The notes under the pieces were generated by a model. It saw nothing but the letters and a program-made list of their open reading frames with translations. It was not told the DNA's origin and made no database searches. The translations under genes were made by a program, and so were the position numbers. From assembly GCA_022266195.1 (NCBI GenBank), contig WHVY01000003.1:5270001-5334000 (forward strand): a stretch of 64,000 nucleotides of DNA. Direction: 5' to 3'. Shown piece after piece: positions 14,909-28,303 of the stretch. This stretch comes from Tetranychus cinnabarinus. Lineage: Eukaryota > Arthropoda > Arachnida > Trombidiformes > Tetranychidae. The first letter of the stretch is position 1. Each line of letters begins with the position of its first letter.

Positions 14909-15504
14909 TAACATATCCGGAATAAAAATGATAATGAATTTCAATCACAGATATGTTGACAATCGTTTATCTTAGACATTCAATTTTTTTCGTAACTCAA
15001 AGTACTAACAATAGCCAATGAATTAACCCATTCTACCCTTCACAATCAGTGTCAATCACTTTAATTCCGACATTTTATTTTAATTTCGAAGCATTAATTC
15101 ACTAAACAATTCTGAGCTTAGCTTTCAACCTACCAACCAAATCTTTTTTGCATATTGACCATTGAGTTCCTGCAAACATTTTGCCAATAAATCTCTCATC
15201 AAATTCTCTAGAATTGCTTAATTATGCACAATTAACTGAATTTTTTGGTCATTTTTGACTAGCGCCCTCTAGTGTTGGTCAAAATGGTCCATTAATTTTT
15301 CTCATAGTCGGCACAAATTTTAGAAACTTGCCTCTATTTAAACTAAAATATTTTAAATTCTAGTAAGAATATCGCTTTGATTTTTTGAATTTAACTTCTT
15401 TATACTTTCAAAAACACACATGAAAAATTTGATAACATTCCGAAAAGTGGATCTCTAGTTATGGTGACTGTAAAGTTGTTATCATTTTTATTCCGGATAT
15501 GTTA
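14909..15504. mobile_element. 596-bp element with perfect 26-bp terminal inverted repeats
   Basis: The left end at 14909-14934 begins TAACATATCCGGAATAAAAA. The right end at 15479-15504 is its exact reverse complement over 26 bp. Each end carries TA at its outer edge, so the structure can be read as a 24-bp inverted repeat flanked by a TA target-site duplication, as in Tc1/mariner-type elements and their MITEs. The interior has no transposase-sized open frame, so this is a non-autonomous element. The interior includes a more GC-rich word, TGACTAGCGCCCTCTAGTG, near 15258. Family assignment beyond TA target use is inference. Confidence 0.75.
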
Positions 15505-18500
15505 GCTCTTGTACCTTGAGGATCATCTTGACTCGAGTCAATTAATAAACATTCAATGATTACGAGTTCGTGCAAGGAAAACATTTGACTATATTCTGAC
15601 TGTTCAATGGAATCACAATTGCTAATTAGAGGAAATTGAGTCTAATTAAGGTAAAGTGTTGGTAAGAAAACAGATGGTTTTTCAAGGCAACAATTGCAAT
15701 GATATTTAACAGCAATAATCTAATTATCTTATTGTTACCATCTAATTAGAAAGGCAATTGAAGTTGCATCTGAAAGCGGCCAAATGTATTGATTAATGGA
15801 ACAAAATCAAATTAAAAGACAAAAGGCAAACTGTTCACTGACTGATTGAGTGACACTTTCAGGATGATAATAACCAAACTGTTCAAATTTGATTATAACC
15901 AAATATTGACACTTCATCTTGAATACATTTCACTGTCAATCAAAAAAATGTCAACTGTAATTGTTTTTTCATCATCACCAGTCGAGTTGAACTTAAACAG
16001 ATTAGTCTGTAAACCTTGATTCCCTTCACAAGCCAGTAACATTAATAAATCATTTTCAACATTTTCAACAATTTACATTTGCCATTTCAATCATCATTTA
16101 TCATGAGAATTGCCTTTAGCTGGAAAGCTTTGATTGAAAATGAAAAATGTCTTTGGATGCCTAAAATTTGCCTATTTTTTGCCTTCCTTGCTTCTGACCT
16201 TTTCGTCCATCATCAAACAAATTTGATCACAGATCATAAATGGCTATTGGACAATGGGACAACATTTGCAAACAAACTGATGATGATGGTTCCAATGAAA
16301 GCTGAGCTCGCAATGGAATTGGATAAATGATTAAAGGATTGATCTCTCTTTCTGTGAACAATAACTGACCAAAAGGAAGAGGAAGATGTAAAAGGAAGAC
16401 AAACACTGGATAAAAAGGAGAGGAAGTAATACATCAATGAACCCTTGGATGAACATGATAGTTGGATAAATAGCTGAACTGTGTTGAGGCACAAAAAGAG
16501 CGTTAAAATGAAAAATTAAAATTTTTACCAAAAAGTGAAATTGAATATCATTGACCAAGGGTTGACCTTTTTTAATGAAACCGTTTTTTGCTAACCTAAA
16601 GTGAACGTCTAAGTGTTGTTGAATGGAAATGTTTTTCAGGTTAAAAAAAAGAGTGGAAATGAAAAGGTAAACGTTTTGTTTCACCCTTAACCTGTCAGGT
16701 TCATCTTTAGCTGATCAAATGTTTGACATGAGGTTTAGGTTTACAAGTCTTGTTATTGGGTTTGTAACGGTTGGGTTTAGTTTGTTGTGTGTTGTGGCTC
16801 TTCAGTTGACTAATCAAATGAAGATGCACTTGATGATGAACATGGTGAAGCACATCATGAAGCACATCATTATCATCCTGATGATTGTCCATTTCTGTGT
16901 ATTTATTGTTCATCAGCCAATTGTTACAATTATCATTGTCCACAAAAGTGAAAATAAATGCTGATGTTATTGTAACATTTTCACCCATTTCACATTAATG
17001 ATGACCAACAAAACAACTGTATCACAAGTGGCAATAACATGGAGCAAGAGTTGAACAAATATTTGATCAATTAACCGATCAAGATGGCGAACCAAGAAAA
17101 CAATTGCGTCTAAAATGCGATTCACTTTAAAACGATTCAACAGCCAATTCAATTAATCATCTTTGAATGTCACTTCTATTTTTACCATGAATGAAAGTGA
17201 GAAGAAAATGTTCATTTGATTAATTAAGAAGACATTTAATGAAGGAAAATGATGAAAAATAATTTCTCTCTTTGGTTGGAAAAGCCAGAAATGGAGAAAA
17301 CAAAATGCCAAAAATGGATTCTTTTATCATCGACTTGATTGGAGACAAAATGAACTTCATGAGTCGATGTTGCATGGTAAATGGTCAAGAGTTGATAACT
17401 AATGAGGTAAAAAATGATCTTAAAGTTGCTCTGCTTTTCTGGTTCAACTGAGGAACAGTTTGATGAGTTAAAAAGGAAAGATTTGAATGAAGCTGCAAGT
17501 TGAAGATTAACTTTACAGATGGTCAGTCTAATCACACTGGTCATATAATGCGTCTGTGAATAGTAATGATGATGATAATGAAAACTGTTAACAGGGTGAA
17601 TCTGTTAATACTGCAAGTTAAATGAGAGTTTTGGTTATTTGTTTGAAACGGCTTTTGTTTCATGGTTAATGAGGGTTGAAAGGTATTATGGTTCACTTCA
17701 TCTAAACTAAACACTGTTCAAATCAAAGGAAAGGTGATATTTCCTTGTTAATCATTGTTAAGGTTCCGTTGAAAATGTATTCATCAAATCTCACTGAATA
17801 TCCATTCATTAGGTTCATCAGTATCTTTGCTCATCCAATTTTACACTCTCATTAGAAGAACAAGAAAAGTGAAAAAATCTCAACTCAAAGGCTCAACACT
17901 CTTAGCCTCTTCCATGTCAACTGACAATAAAAATCATTGTTGGTCAAAATAGCAACAAGAGCAACTTCAATCACTATGAAATTGATCAATAAATTTGATT
18001 AAAATGCATTTCAAGACATTTACATCGAAAATTGGATTTTCCAGAAAATCCTTTTCCAAAGGAATCTGTAAGAAGAGGATTTGAGGATTGGACGAATTGA
18101 AAAGCCAAAAGGAAAGATGAAAAAATTAGAATCGATTTAATATTGATTGTTGAAGGCATTTCAATGGACAATTAACCTGAAGACAAGGAAATGAAAGTTA
18201 ATATGCTTCTGATTTCGATTGAATTTGCATGGAATTTTTTCTTCCTTTTTTTCTGGTCAAAGAGGAATTGTGATTTCAAATGGAAATTCAAATTTTCCAA
18301 TCGAAACCTGAGTTGACAAAAAGTGTGATAAATTGAATTTCACCTGTCAATCAGCAATATTTTCCTGGCTATTATTCAAGCGACTCATCAAGTGACATAC
18401 TTTTTTCACCGTAAAGTTGATAATTATATTAAACTTTGGCAGATTAAAAAAGATTGAAAAATATTTATCCTGGGAAGGCGAAGAAATGAAGAAAATGGAA

Positions 18501-18836
18501 AATATGAAAAAGTAAAAGAAGATGAATTGGATGAAAGAATGAAAGATTTGGAAAAACATTATCATGATGAGAAGATGAAAAATTTGAGAAAAAAACGAAA
18601 AAAGCAAACTTGCAATTCAGTTATGAATATTAGGCTTCCGGTTCCAGGATTGATGAGAATAGAGAAAGAAAAGGATGCAAAATGAAAATATTATCATGTA
18701 ATAAGGTTGTCATTTCCATAAAAAGTACATCACATCAATTTGTTCATTTCCTTATCGCATAAGCTCGAGTTGTTTTCATCAAACATTCAAATGTTTACGA
18801 TTGTAAAATTGTTTAAAACAATAAGTCCAATAGTGA

Positions 18837-18847
18837 CTGGGAGTGAA
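18837..18847 (-). promoter_or_regulatory. TTCACTCCCAG motif, inverted copy 5
   Basis: The plus strand reads CTGGGAGTGAA, the exact reverse complement of the 11-mer core found four times on the plus strand between 545 and 12344. It is the only exact inverted copy I could find. Confidence 0.25.
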
Positions 18848-21800
18848 TATCTTCATGTGAATATTCACCTAAATCATTAACAATTTTTTTCCTGCAAAAG
18901 ACAATTTACTCAACCACCTTCAGGGTAACATCATTATAACTCATCACTGAGCAATTCATTGATACTTGAACATTTTTTTTCCTTTTCTTCCATAATTGTT
19001 TTCTAATCATTATCATTCTCATTAAATCATTAGAATGTTCAATAATGATCTGTTTTTTTCTGTTCAATTTTTTGGAAGACACTCATTTCTCTTGTTGGAA
19101 TAACCTGAATCAGTAGAATTTTTTGTTCGAGTTTTGTTTCAATCGATTGAACGATTGCCAATTAAAGTATTGGACACTTAAGAGTAACGATTATTGGAGT
19201 TGCTGGGATTGATAGTTTGTTAATCAGTTTATCTTGCAGTTTGATTGGTAAATTGAGTAAAATTATGTGTTACAATTTGTCATGAAAGTGTATTGGTAAA
19301 TGAAACTTTGATATTTCCAGATAATCAAAATGAGATAATCTTGCGTGATAAGTTACAATTGATTCTGACAATTGTTCAATTCTCGGCAAACTGATAATAA
19401 TCTGAAATAATAACACATTAGTTTGGTGATTCTTTCAGTTGATTACATTTTGGCCCACAATAAGGTTATTATTAGAAGCACGAACAAATTGAAAAGTAAA
19501 ATTAATTAATGTTTCAATGAGAAAAGGTTCTTGATTAACTTGATGATAGGGAAAAGGGAAAACAATGTTTTTAGCATTTAAGGGAATAAAAGCAAATTCA
19601 ATTGTTGATTGTAATTATTTGGTCATCACTTTAACTTGGGTTCAAAGGGAACATGAAAATTGTTGTTCCTATCAAGATTTTGATTTCAATTTAGATTCAC
19701 TTTAATACAATGTTTCATCGATTGAGATTCGTTAGGAGATCAATGTCCGATATTGAGTTTGATTGATTAGTGATAATTAAAATTGATAGCAATTGCTCAG
19801 AGAAACTGTTAGCTTTAAGAAATGTTTTTATTGAAAAGATTTCCTTTTTTAGAAACTTTTTTCAACAGATTTTTTGACCAAAATTAAGCTCAACATTTGT
19901 ATTGAGCGATTCAATTGCAATGATTGGATTTGATAGAAATAATCTATTTTGGATTCTGTTCAGATTTTCATGTTTATTCATCAGAGCCTTTTCAGTTTGG
20001 ATCATTTCTTTCAAGTCCAACTTCGTTTCATTTTGAGATTTGACATGAATCGATATTCATTTATATTTAGATATTTTGAGGTTGATTATTTAACGGATAA
20101 TTCGGAAGAAATGAGCTCAAAGCTTCGAAAATGGAACTTCATTTTTTGAATTCTTGAGAAATTCAAGTTACCACAATTTATTCATTTATTTACTCGATTA
20201 TTTTATTATCTGAATAGTTAAAATTGAATTTTTTATGAAAGCATTTTTTTTAAATAAAGATTCAAAATTAGATTTACATTGAAGAATGAAAATATTAAAT
20301 TTCAATTGATGAATTAGAACCAACAAAGATATTATAAAATCAAACGCTTGTTGGCAACAGTTGCAATGAATTTTAGAGGTCATTTGAAGGCCATTCAAAA
20401 CTTTCCTAGCTCTTCTTGTCACTGTCCCAAGCCTTTTTACTGAGCTTACAATCAATTGACACCAAAAGACACCAAAATAATCCAAAATTTGAAATCTTAT
20501 GTCAAATTGTTAATGTTCATTTCGGGATGAAAAAAGTCTTTATTTGTGCAGAATGAAAATATTTCATTCGAGTGGCAAGTTGAACCATTGTTGAAATTTA
20601 TTCAATTCGTTTAATGGCAAAGTTTCTCAGATGGACAATCTTCGACAAAACTTTGGTATTAATACTTTTTGTGAAGTTAAGACTCCAGACTTTTTCGAAA
20701 AACTCTTTTTCCTTCACTCGAAAGACAGTTTTCGATATTTTCTATTCTTCGCCCCTGTAACTTTATCACAGCTTTCAGGATGTGCAAAAATTTTCCTTTG
20801 AATCCTTTTAGTCCGGCTACAATTTTTATATTTTCTGACTATATTTTGTATAGATATAGACGAAACCTAATTAATGAATCATTGAAGAAGTTGATTAAAA
20901 TTGAAAATTGAATAAACAAAATGAAAAACAAAGTATTTAATGATTAAATGCAAGTTGATTTTGTAAAGTTAAACAAGTGAACGTGAAAAGAGCAAAATGT
21001 TTTGAAATTGAATTTCGGTCAATAGGAACTGAAATAGGAAGTTTAAAGGATGATAACATCAGGAAACTGATGAACTCAAATTTGTCACAAAAGTTGATTT
21101 GGAAGGACAAAAGGATGACAATCAGGTTGATAATGATGAACAGGGAAGAGTGAATGTCGAGAATCATTTTCAGTTGATCAAATTTATTTCCATTTCTGTT
21201 GAAATTGTTCAATAAATTGAACCTTATGTTAACCATTTTTCATCCATTTTCACTCTCTTTACCAGTTCCATTGACAATCATAAATCAATTATTTCAATTG
21301 TGACACTTTCTTTAAATAATCAACTTTTTAGGTTAAAAGTGATTCCAAAAACCAGCAAAAATTTGAAACAATGAGACAAACAAAATCTCAATGTTGACAA
21401 GCAATTAAATGTTTAAATATTTCAACTTGATAAATGTTCACTTGGCAACCATTTCACTTTGACAATTGTTAATCAACTGACCTTTCAACTTGATTGTTAC
21501 ACTTGGAATGATCGCTCATTTCATTAACCTTACCTTTCCTTGTTTCCTTTGACTAGCAACATCAACCAAAAAAGGTTTAAAAGTAACCTTTCGAGATTGC
21601 CTCGACTTGATTAAAGTCAATTGCTCCAGTGAATGAGCAAACAATGAAACAAATTTAATCTTCAAATTGGTTAGCATAGTTGATTCATTTGGAACTTTGA
21701 AAAAAGGAAAATTCCTTTTTCACTTTTTCCATGATTTACTCGACAATTCATTTAAATTAACAAACTCTAATCAACTCCGACAATCCTCTAATTGGCAATG

Positions 21801-24800
21801 ATTAATCATGCAAAGTGAATACTTTTTTTTCTTCTCTTGCAATTCTTAAATTTTACTTTTCTTGACCCAACTTTGCATCTTGATCAGCATCATTAGCACA
21901 GTCATCATGTTGGAAATGAAGGCGGTTCAGAATTGAAAATGTTACCCAGATAATCCTTCATCTTGATGACAGTTGAAAATAAGAGCGAAAAGGAAGAAAA
22001 AAGTTTCCAATTTTCATTACTTTAATGGTTGTTGATGGGACAAACTAACAGAAGACAAAAAAGTAGACAAAAAGCTGTGCGATAATGTCAAACATGTTGA
22101 GCTTATCAACACAATTGTCTAATGATATTCATCATCATCCAATTATCAACAGAATGTCCACAAAGAAAGGAAAAGTTGAGAAAATTTTTTTCCAAAGTTA
22201 TTCATTTTCGTCGTTGAAATGCATTTAAAAGATGAAAACAAATCTTGCAAATTATTGGTTTAATTCAATTTTTGCTTCTCACAGCATTTACTCATCTGAA
22301 CATTGCCATGAAAATTTGCGTTAATTTAAATTCCAAGATTAAAGATCAACAGAATCTTCCGATAAAAATGCAAATTCGGTTCACAATTAAAGTCGAAGTA
22401 ATCAGCATTTTCTGATTTTCACTTTTAGTGTCACTTTAATACCTTGACTGTGGTAAAGGCAATTAATGTTTTCATGTTTTTGATTAAAATTTTGCTTCTC
22501 TTTTAGTCCATTAATTACTTCACCTTATCATTAACAGCAATTCAACAATTAATCTTGCTTTTTTGGACATTTTTTTCTCTTCGTCAAACCTTTTTTATAT
22601 GCAATCAAAATTATCTTTAAACATCTGAAATTGATAATGATTAAGTTTAATTTGGAACGGAACAACAAAAAAGGGTTAATTAGTGATTGATTAACACTTT
22701 TCTCAACTTTTACATTAATAAAGTTGGCTTTTCTGTTCAATTCCTCTGTTTACTAACAACCATTTACAACTTTACTTGTTAATTATCTTGATTTACTCTA
22801 ATCTAATTAATATGCTTTAATTAACATATCAAAACTTGGTTTGGTTAGACTAATAGAGTTAAGAAAAGGTAAACATTTATAGCTTCGATTGGCTTCATTT
22901 TGCTTCGATAATTGATTGTCAAGATTATGGATCAAGATGAAACACCAAGCTTAACATGGGATTAACATGGCGATTAAAGTACCGAAAAAAGTATCAAATT
23001 TGTATGGATTAAAATGCTATGGATTTACTGTTTTAATTCATATTTTTAGATCAACTTTCCTGAACACTCTTGGCCTTTGATCAAAAGACGGTCCGATGAT
23101 GAGAGAGGATTATCTGTAAGTCAGATTAACAGTGGTAAACAGAGGGAATCAAGTTACATGTGAATGTGACAAATAAAAGTGAATCTTGAATTTACCAAGA
23201 TTCACTTTTCCATCTTATTATTAATAATAACAATCAAAGCCAATTTGGCATAATTTTGCTTCCTTTCAACATCCATGTAAACATTATTATTACCATTATT
23301 ATTATCATTAGTCTTGTAGTCATCATTTCTCGGCATCTTTCATCCCAACTCGGGAATCTTAAAAGTTATTGCATTCTGTCATCTTGTCTTTACTTGGTAA
23401 TTGACTGTTCAAATTTAGTGCAAAGCCAGTTAAGTAAACAGCATCACATCACACTCACTGTCAGCCTCTTTACAGGAAAACAAGGAAAAGGTGACAAAAT
23501 GATTGTCTTTGCTGAAGCAACATTTACCAATGAAAATTAATGTTAATCATTAACATCATTACAATTAGAGAAATGTTCATTTATGATGAAAATTATCTTC
23601 AAGTAAATTGATTCCGATCGTGGGAATTTTCAGTGGACCATGTTTAAAGTCTGGTAACAATCCAAATTTAGGTTCATCGCAATCAAATAACATAATGAAT
23701 AAGTGTAAAGATTGTGTTAAAAAAGCTAAATCTCTCGTTTTTCATCACAACCATCCATATCTTTATCCGCATCTTCAACTTTCTCCTCTTTATCTTCATC
23801 TTTATCTTTACATGGTTCAATATTTTACTCAAAGTCAACCAAATATTAATATCTTTCCAACATTAATTCAAAGTTTTAATTTTTTCAGTCCTTTTCTTGT
23901 TCGCTTTACGCTTGATAAAGCAAATTTTACATTTTGGCCAATTTTTGATTCGTAATCATGTTTTTACTTTGTTATCCTTTGTACATCTGGTTGTAGTTTA
24001 ATTTTAAATTGCAATTAACTTTAAAAATATTTTAATATTCAATGAATCAAATGATGCACTTTTACAGGTTCAATAATGAATAAGCAAAAAAGGTTGAAAT
24101 TCAAATGTGCATTTAATCAATTAATGCTGATTTTAACTATTAAAGTTGTAAATGTTAATTTAAAATGTGTCACTTGTAACAATTTAAATTATTTAAAACT
24201 CGGCTATTGAAAACAATTTTATGCAAAAGTATCCAAATTTTAACTTTTAAAGATGATAAATTAAAATGAAAAAAACATGAGAACTCTGATTCCACTCGCG
24301 AACTCTGTTATAACTTTGATCAAATAATGAAAAAATCGGTGATTAACAATGTTCACAATGTTTATTAAAATAAAATCAAATCAGTCAAAAGCATCTCAAG
24401 ATTATCTCAATTTTAAGTCGCCTTTAAAATGCAAATCAAGATTGAATCCACTTAATCAATGATCTTAATCGTTATTAGATTTCAACAGATCTTAACAGTT
24501 TTTCAATCACAATCCAATGTCAGCATTTAGGTCGAATCGATCAGTTAACTTTTTGAGTAAGTCCGAGAAAACTGTCCATGAAATTGAACCCTCTTTGATA
24601 TACAGAAAATAGTATTTTAGCATTTTTAAAATCTGGATAATAAGCTATTAGACGAAAGAATCACATTAAATCAGAAATGTTTGGAGTTAAGTTTCCAAAG
24701 GATTTCAATTAAAGTGTTACATAAAGATCAATCCAAATGATTCGTTGTGATTACATTGTTGGTCAAAGGATAAGCTTGCCTGGTTGAATGTTTCATATTA

Positions 24801-25854
24801 AGGGCTTAAACTTAATCTTGACTGAGGTTTACCAGTTGAAATGTTGCCATTTAACTTTTACTGTTTTTTTTCATTTTCATCTTTTTGTTTGTGATACAAT
24901 TGTTTGTTACTTCAATGATGATGCTTCTACGGGCAGAAAAAAATGAAGATGAAGATTATACCTCTGTTAACCTACGGAATCCGTAGATAGAATCAAATGA
25001 AGGGTAAATGGTTGAAATTGTTCATCAAAATACTATATATAATAGACTTACAATTGAGTTTACCCGCAGTAAGTTTTTCTTCATCATCATCATCATTTCA
25101 AGAATCACTTGAGTGTTACCTCTTTGTGTGATCTTTTCATTTCTCAATGCAATTCCACCATAGAGGATAACAAGTTAACTGTAATATATATTATCTTTGG
25201 TAATCATTTTAGTTCAACTCTACTATTCTCAATAAGATTATCCTTTCTTTTTCTTCGTCTTCTTTTGGTTCTCTTTTTATTTTGTTGTTGTTACCTTAAT
25301 ATTTTTTAGCTCTATCATCAATAGACAAGGTAACCAGGAAATTGTTTGAAAAGAAACTACAAACTCCCTGATGTAATCTTCAATAGCACCAAGTTAACTG
25401 GCAAGTTTGTGATGGAGTGAGAAAATCAAATAGATTGATAGCAATAATATTAATTTATAAATATAAATGTATAAAGCTGGGTTGTATTTATAGCTCGTGT
25501 TGATGGCAATCATTAACTTATTTTACCTTTTACCTCTTCTTCCAAGCTATTCAATCAGATTAAAGGTGAACTCAATTGAAACCACTGGAATCATTATTTC
25601 AAGTGGTTAAGTGATTATCAAGCCACAAAATGAATTACACATTGAAAATCAGTGGAAAAATTGGTTAACCATTTTCCTTCATTTTCATTTTTTCTCAACA
25701 CTTTTTCATAAACTGATAACTCAATTGGCAAAATGACCATTTAATATAAATTGGTTATTAATTTGTCCAAAGTAAAAGTTGAAGTAATTTTGGTTGGTTA
25801 TTTTTGGTACAAAACAATGCTTCATTGTTCATCAATATTGGTTAGTGAAGTGTA

Positions 25855-25893
25855 TTAAAATGGGTTTAAAAATGGGTTTAAAAATGGGTTATT
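25855..25893. repeat. Short tandem repeat, about three copies of a 14-bp unit
   Basis: AAAATGGGTTTA recurs three times in a row (AAAATGGGTTTAAAAATGGG, then on to TTTAAAAATGGGTT), just inside the putative intron next to the donor at 25926. A simple slippage repeat. Confidence 0.6.
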
Positions 25894-25926
25894 TTAAAAT
25901 CTGGTTACTCATCAGGTTAGACTTAC

Positions 25927-26428
25927 CAGAAATGGCACTTTCAAAGCCAATGGGCCAGCCACCGTGAGCAGTTTCAATATGAGGATAAGAGGGTCGATGA
26001 ATGGATCCAGTTAATATTTTGGGATTAATAACTGAATAAGGTTCTTTATTGGTGTTGATGTTATTAGCATTTGATTGACTCACCGGTCCACCACCATATG
26101 AGTTACCATAAGTACCTCCACTAGTGGCTGAAACAGGGACCGGAGGTGGAGGTAGAGGTTGCGGCTGATGGTGAGGTTGAGATTGTTGGTGTTGTTGTTG
26201 TTGTTGATGATGATGTTGATGCTGCTGCTGGTGTTGATGGTGTTGAGATTGTTGGGTGTGTTGAGGTAATTGTTGTGATTGAGGTATATTTGTTAATGAT
26301 TGTTGAGGGGTAAGGTTAACGTCTCTTTGACCTCCAAAAGTCAATATTGTTGGTATTGGTGGGCCAAAACCAGAGGCATCCATTTCATCGGGTTCAAAAC
26401 AACCTTGCCTTTGAAGACAGCAAAACAT
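25927..26428 (-). CDS. 5' coding exon of an unidentified Gln/His-rich protein (partial)
   Basis: Start codon at 26426-26428; the frame has a stop three codons above, so this ATG is the first possible start. The exon encodes about 167 residues and ends at a donor (TTTCTG|GTAAGT) at 25927. The N-terminus, MFCCLQRQGCFEPDEMDASG, has paired cysteines that could be palmitoylated. It is followed by GPPIPTILTFGG, then a Gln/His tract of about 60 residues, a Pro-rich run, a Gly/Ser-rich stretch, and a more conserved-looking end (IHRPSYPHIETAHGGWPIGF). The last block looks like part of a folded or binding segment continued in later exons, which lie beyond the long tract to the left. I do not recognise the family. 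A polyQ/His tract of this type is common in arthropod regulatory and scaffold proteins. Confidence 0.6.
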
Positions 26429-28303
26429 AAACTTCACTCAAGAAACCTGGGAATCGTATATTGTTGTATTTTCAAAATTGAAAATTGAGTTCTTTTTTTT
26501 TGGTATCCTCTTCTTGATTAATGTTGCAAATTTGAACCAGTAAAACAAAACCAGAAAATGATGGATAAATTGAAGGAACAAAATTTAATCAACTTGATTA
26601 CACTTGGCTTCTTTTATGAGTGTTACATTTTTTTCCTTCACCAATTATGTTAATTGTGATCATGTAAATTGCTCACAAGAATCAAATTATCTTTGTAAGA
26701 CTTTATTACCAGGTTAAAACAAAAACAAGATAACTTGTAAAACTGATTTCACTCCTTATCCAGTAAACGGAAAAACAAAACAAAAGCAGAAACCAAAAAA
26801 TTGGTGTTTTTTATAACAATAAATGTTTTCAATATTCCTGTTGATGGTGAAGCAGATAATGTTGATGATATTTCCGAGGTTAATCACTGAAATAGAAGGG
26901 AAAAATAAATGTTTAGATGTAAATCAATAAGCTATGAGTAAAGGTGGTGAAAGGTTGATATTTGCTCAGATAAATATTGAACTCAATTGACACTGTAAAT
27001 ATGAGCAATTGAAAGGGTGACTTTAAAATGAAAATGAAATATAATTTTGTAACTTATCGAGTTAATCATAACCTAATGGTTAAAAGGTAACAAAAAGTGT
27101 TAGAGTATAACTTGATGTCCATTGGATGAGAAAAGGTGAAACTTTCGGAAATCAAATTAAATTAAGGAATAGAAGGGAAAAGTTGGTGAAAAAATTGTGA
27201 TCTTCATCGTCTGTTTTGTTACCTTGGGTTAGGAAAAGTTGATGTTCAAAGTTGTATAGACTTTTATATCTTATTTCATTTTTCTTTGTTTTATTCACTT
27301 CGGTAAAAGTTGGCTTTTGTCAGTTTTGGATTTGGGTTGATTTAAGGGGAAAAATTGAAATTGTAATAACAAGAAATGAATATAATAATGTTGCCGTAAG
27401 GCAAAAAGTCAATATTCCTTATTGCTATTTAGTTTATCTGTCGATTGGAAATTGGATTTTAACAAGAATTGAAAAAAGGTAAAAGAGATAGAAAAAAAAA
27501 GTAAGACAAAACAAGAATAAAAGTTAAAGCTTCTTTTTAGGATTCCTTTGGCGATTCACAGTAAAATTATGAACATGAGGATGCTGATGGTAACCACTAT
27601 ATAAATTGGGAATCAACTGTAAATTTCATTCGTAAATCAGAGAGAAAAGAGTTACTCCTTTTTTCTCCCATTGGAATACAGGGGAAAGTTTGAATGCGCA
27701 TCTTTATCTTCAGTAGTTTTTCATCAGGATTGAGTCGAATCTTTAACTTACAGTTTTGTAGTTAACAATCAATTTTGCTCAATCTTGAGCTTTTTGGTTA
27801 TGGAAATAAATTATCGCTATTTTCTTGAGGTCCAATTTGGCAATTTATTGACATTTGCTTCGTTTTGTTTAGCTTTATGTACATGATGGCAACTTATACA
27901 TTTACTCGGTTTATATTTACTCCAAAATTTTGCTAATTTTAAGGGTAAATTTAAATTTGCTTGAGAAGTGAAAGTGATTTATTTAGTTGGAAGTTTTCTT
28001 ATTATTCAACTCAATAAGAATGGTTCCAGTTTGATCAGTTTACTTTGGTTCGAAGAAAAAAATAATACAAATACAATAGATTCTTTAAACTTTAGTAGTC
28101 CAAGTTAATAATTTTTTGAATGTGATTAGGATAATCTTTGGTTCGACTTTTGAGATCATGAAAGGCACTTGTTGTTCAAACGAGAACTGTTACAATTGTT
28201 TTTTGATTATAAAAAGACGGAATGAATGTAAATTTTGAGGGAAGGAGGAAAAATAGGTTTTTGAGAAGAGGGGGAGAAAACAATGATAATGATCCGAATG
28301 GTT
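26429..28303. other. Intergenic: upstream of the Gln/His exon and downstream of KDM1A-A
   Basis: Contains the likely 5' UTR/promoter of the minus-strand Gln/His-rich gene near 26429-26900 and the 3' UTR of KDM1A-A. A minus-strand AATAAA (plus TTTATT at about 27977) lies some 330 bp past the KDM1A-A stop and could serve polyadenylation. Open frames here are low-complexity and overlap no conserved signal. Confidence 0.4.

Larger units (their letters stand above)
1..25926. other. Long gene-poor tract, probable large intron
   Basis: About 26 kb of AT-rich DNA in which I find no conserved coding exon. Open frames here are short, lack splice-bounded structure and read as low-complexity Phe/Ser/Ile/Asn-rich peptides. 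The next gene to the right (start codon at 26428, minus strand) has a clean splice donor at 25927/25926 and no following exon nearby, so this tract is most simply the beginning of its first long coding-side intron. It holds scattered microsatellites such as ATC runs near 11352-11372 and 11989-12014, a recurring CACTCCCAG-type motif, and the repeat elements listed separately. Being an intron is inferred; it could instead contain undetected small exons or noncoding RNA genes. Confidence 0.5.
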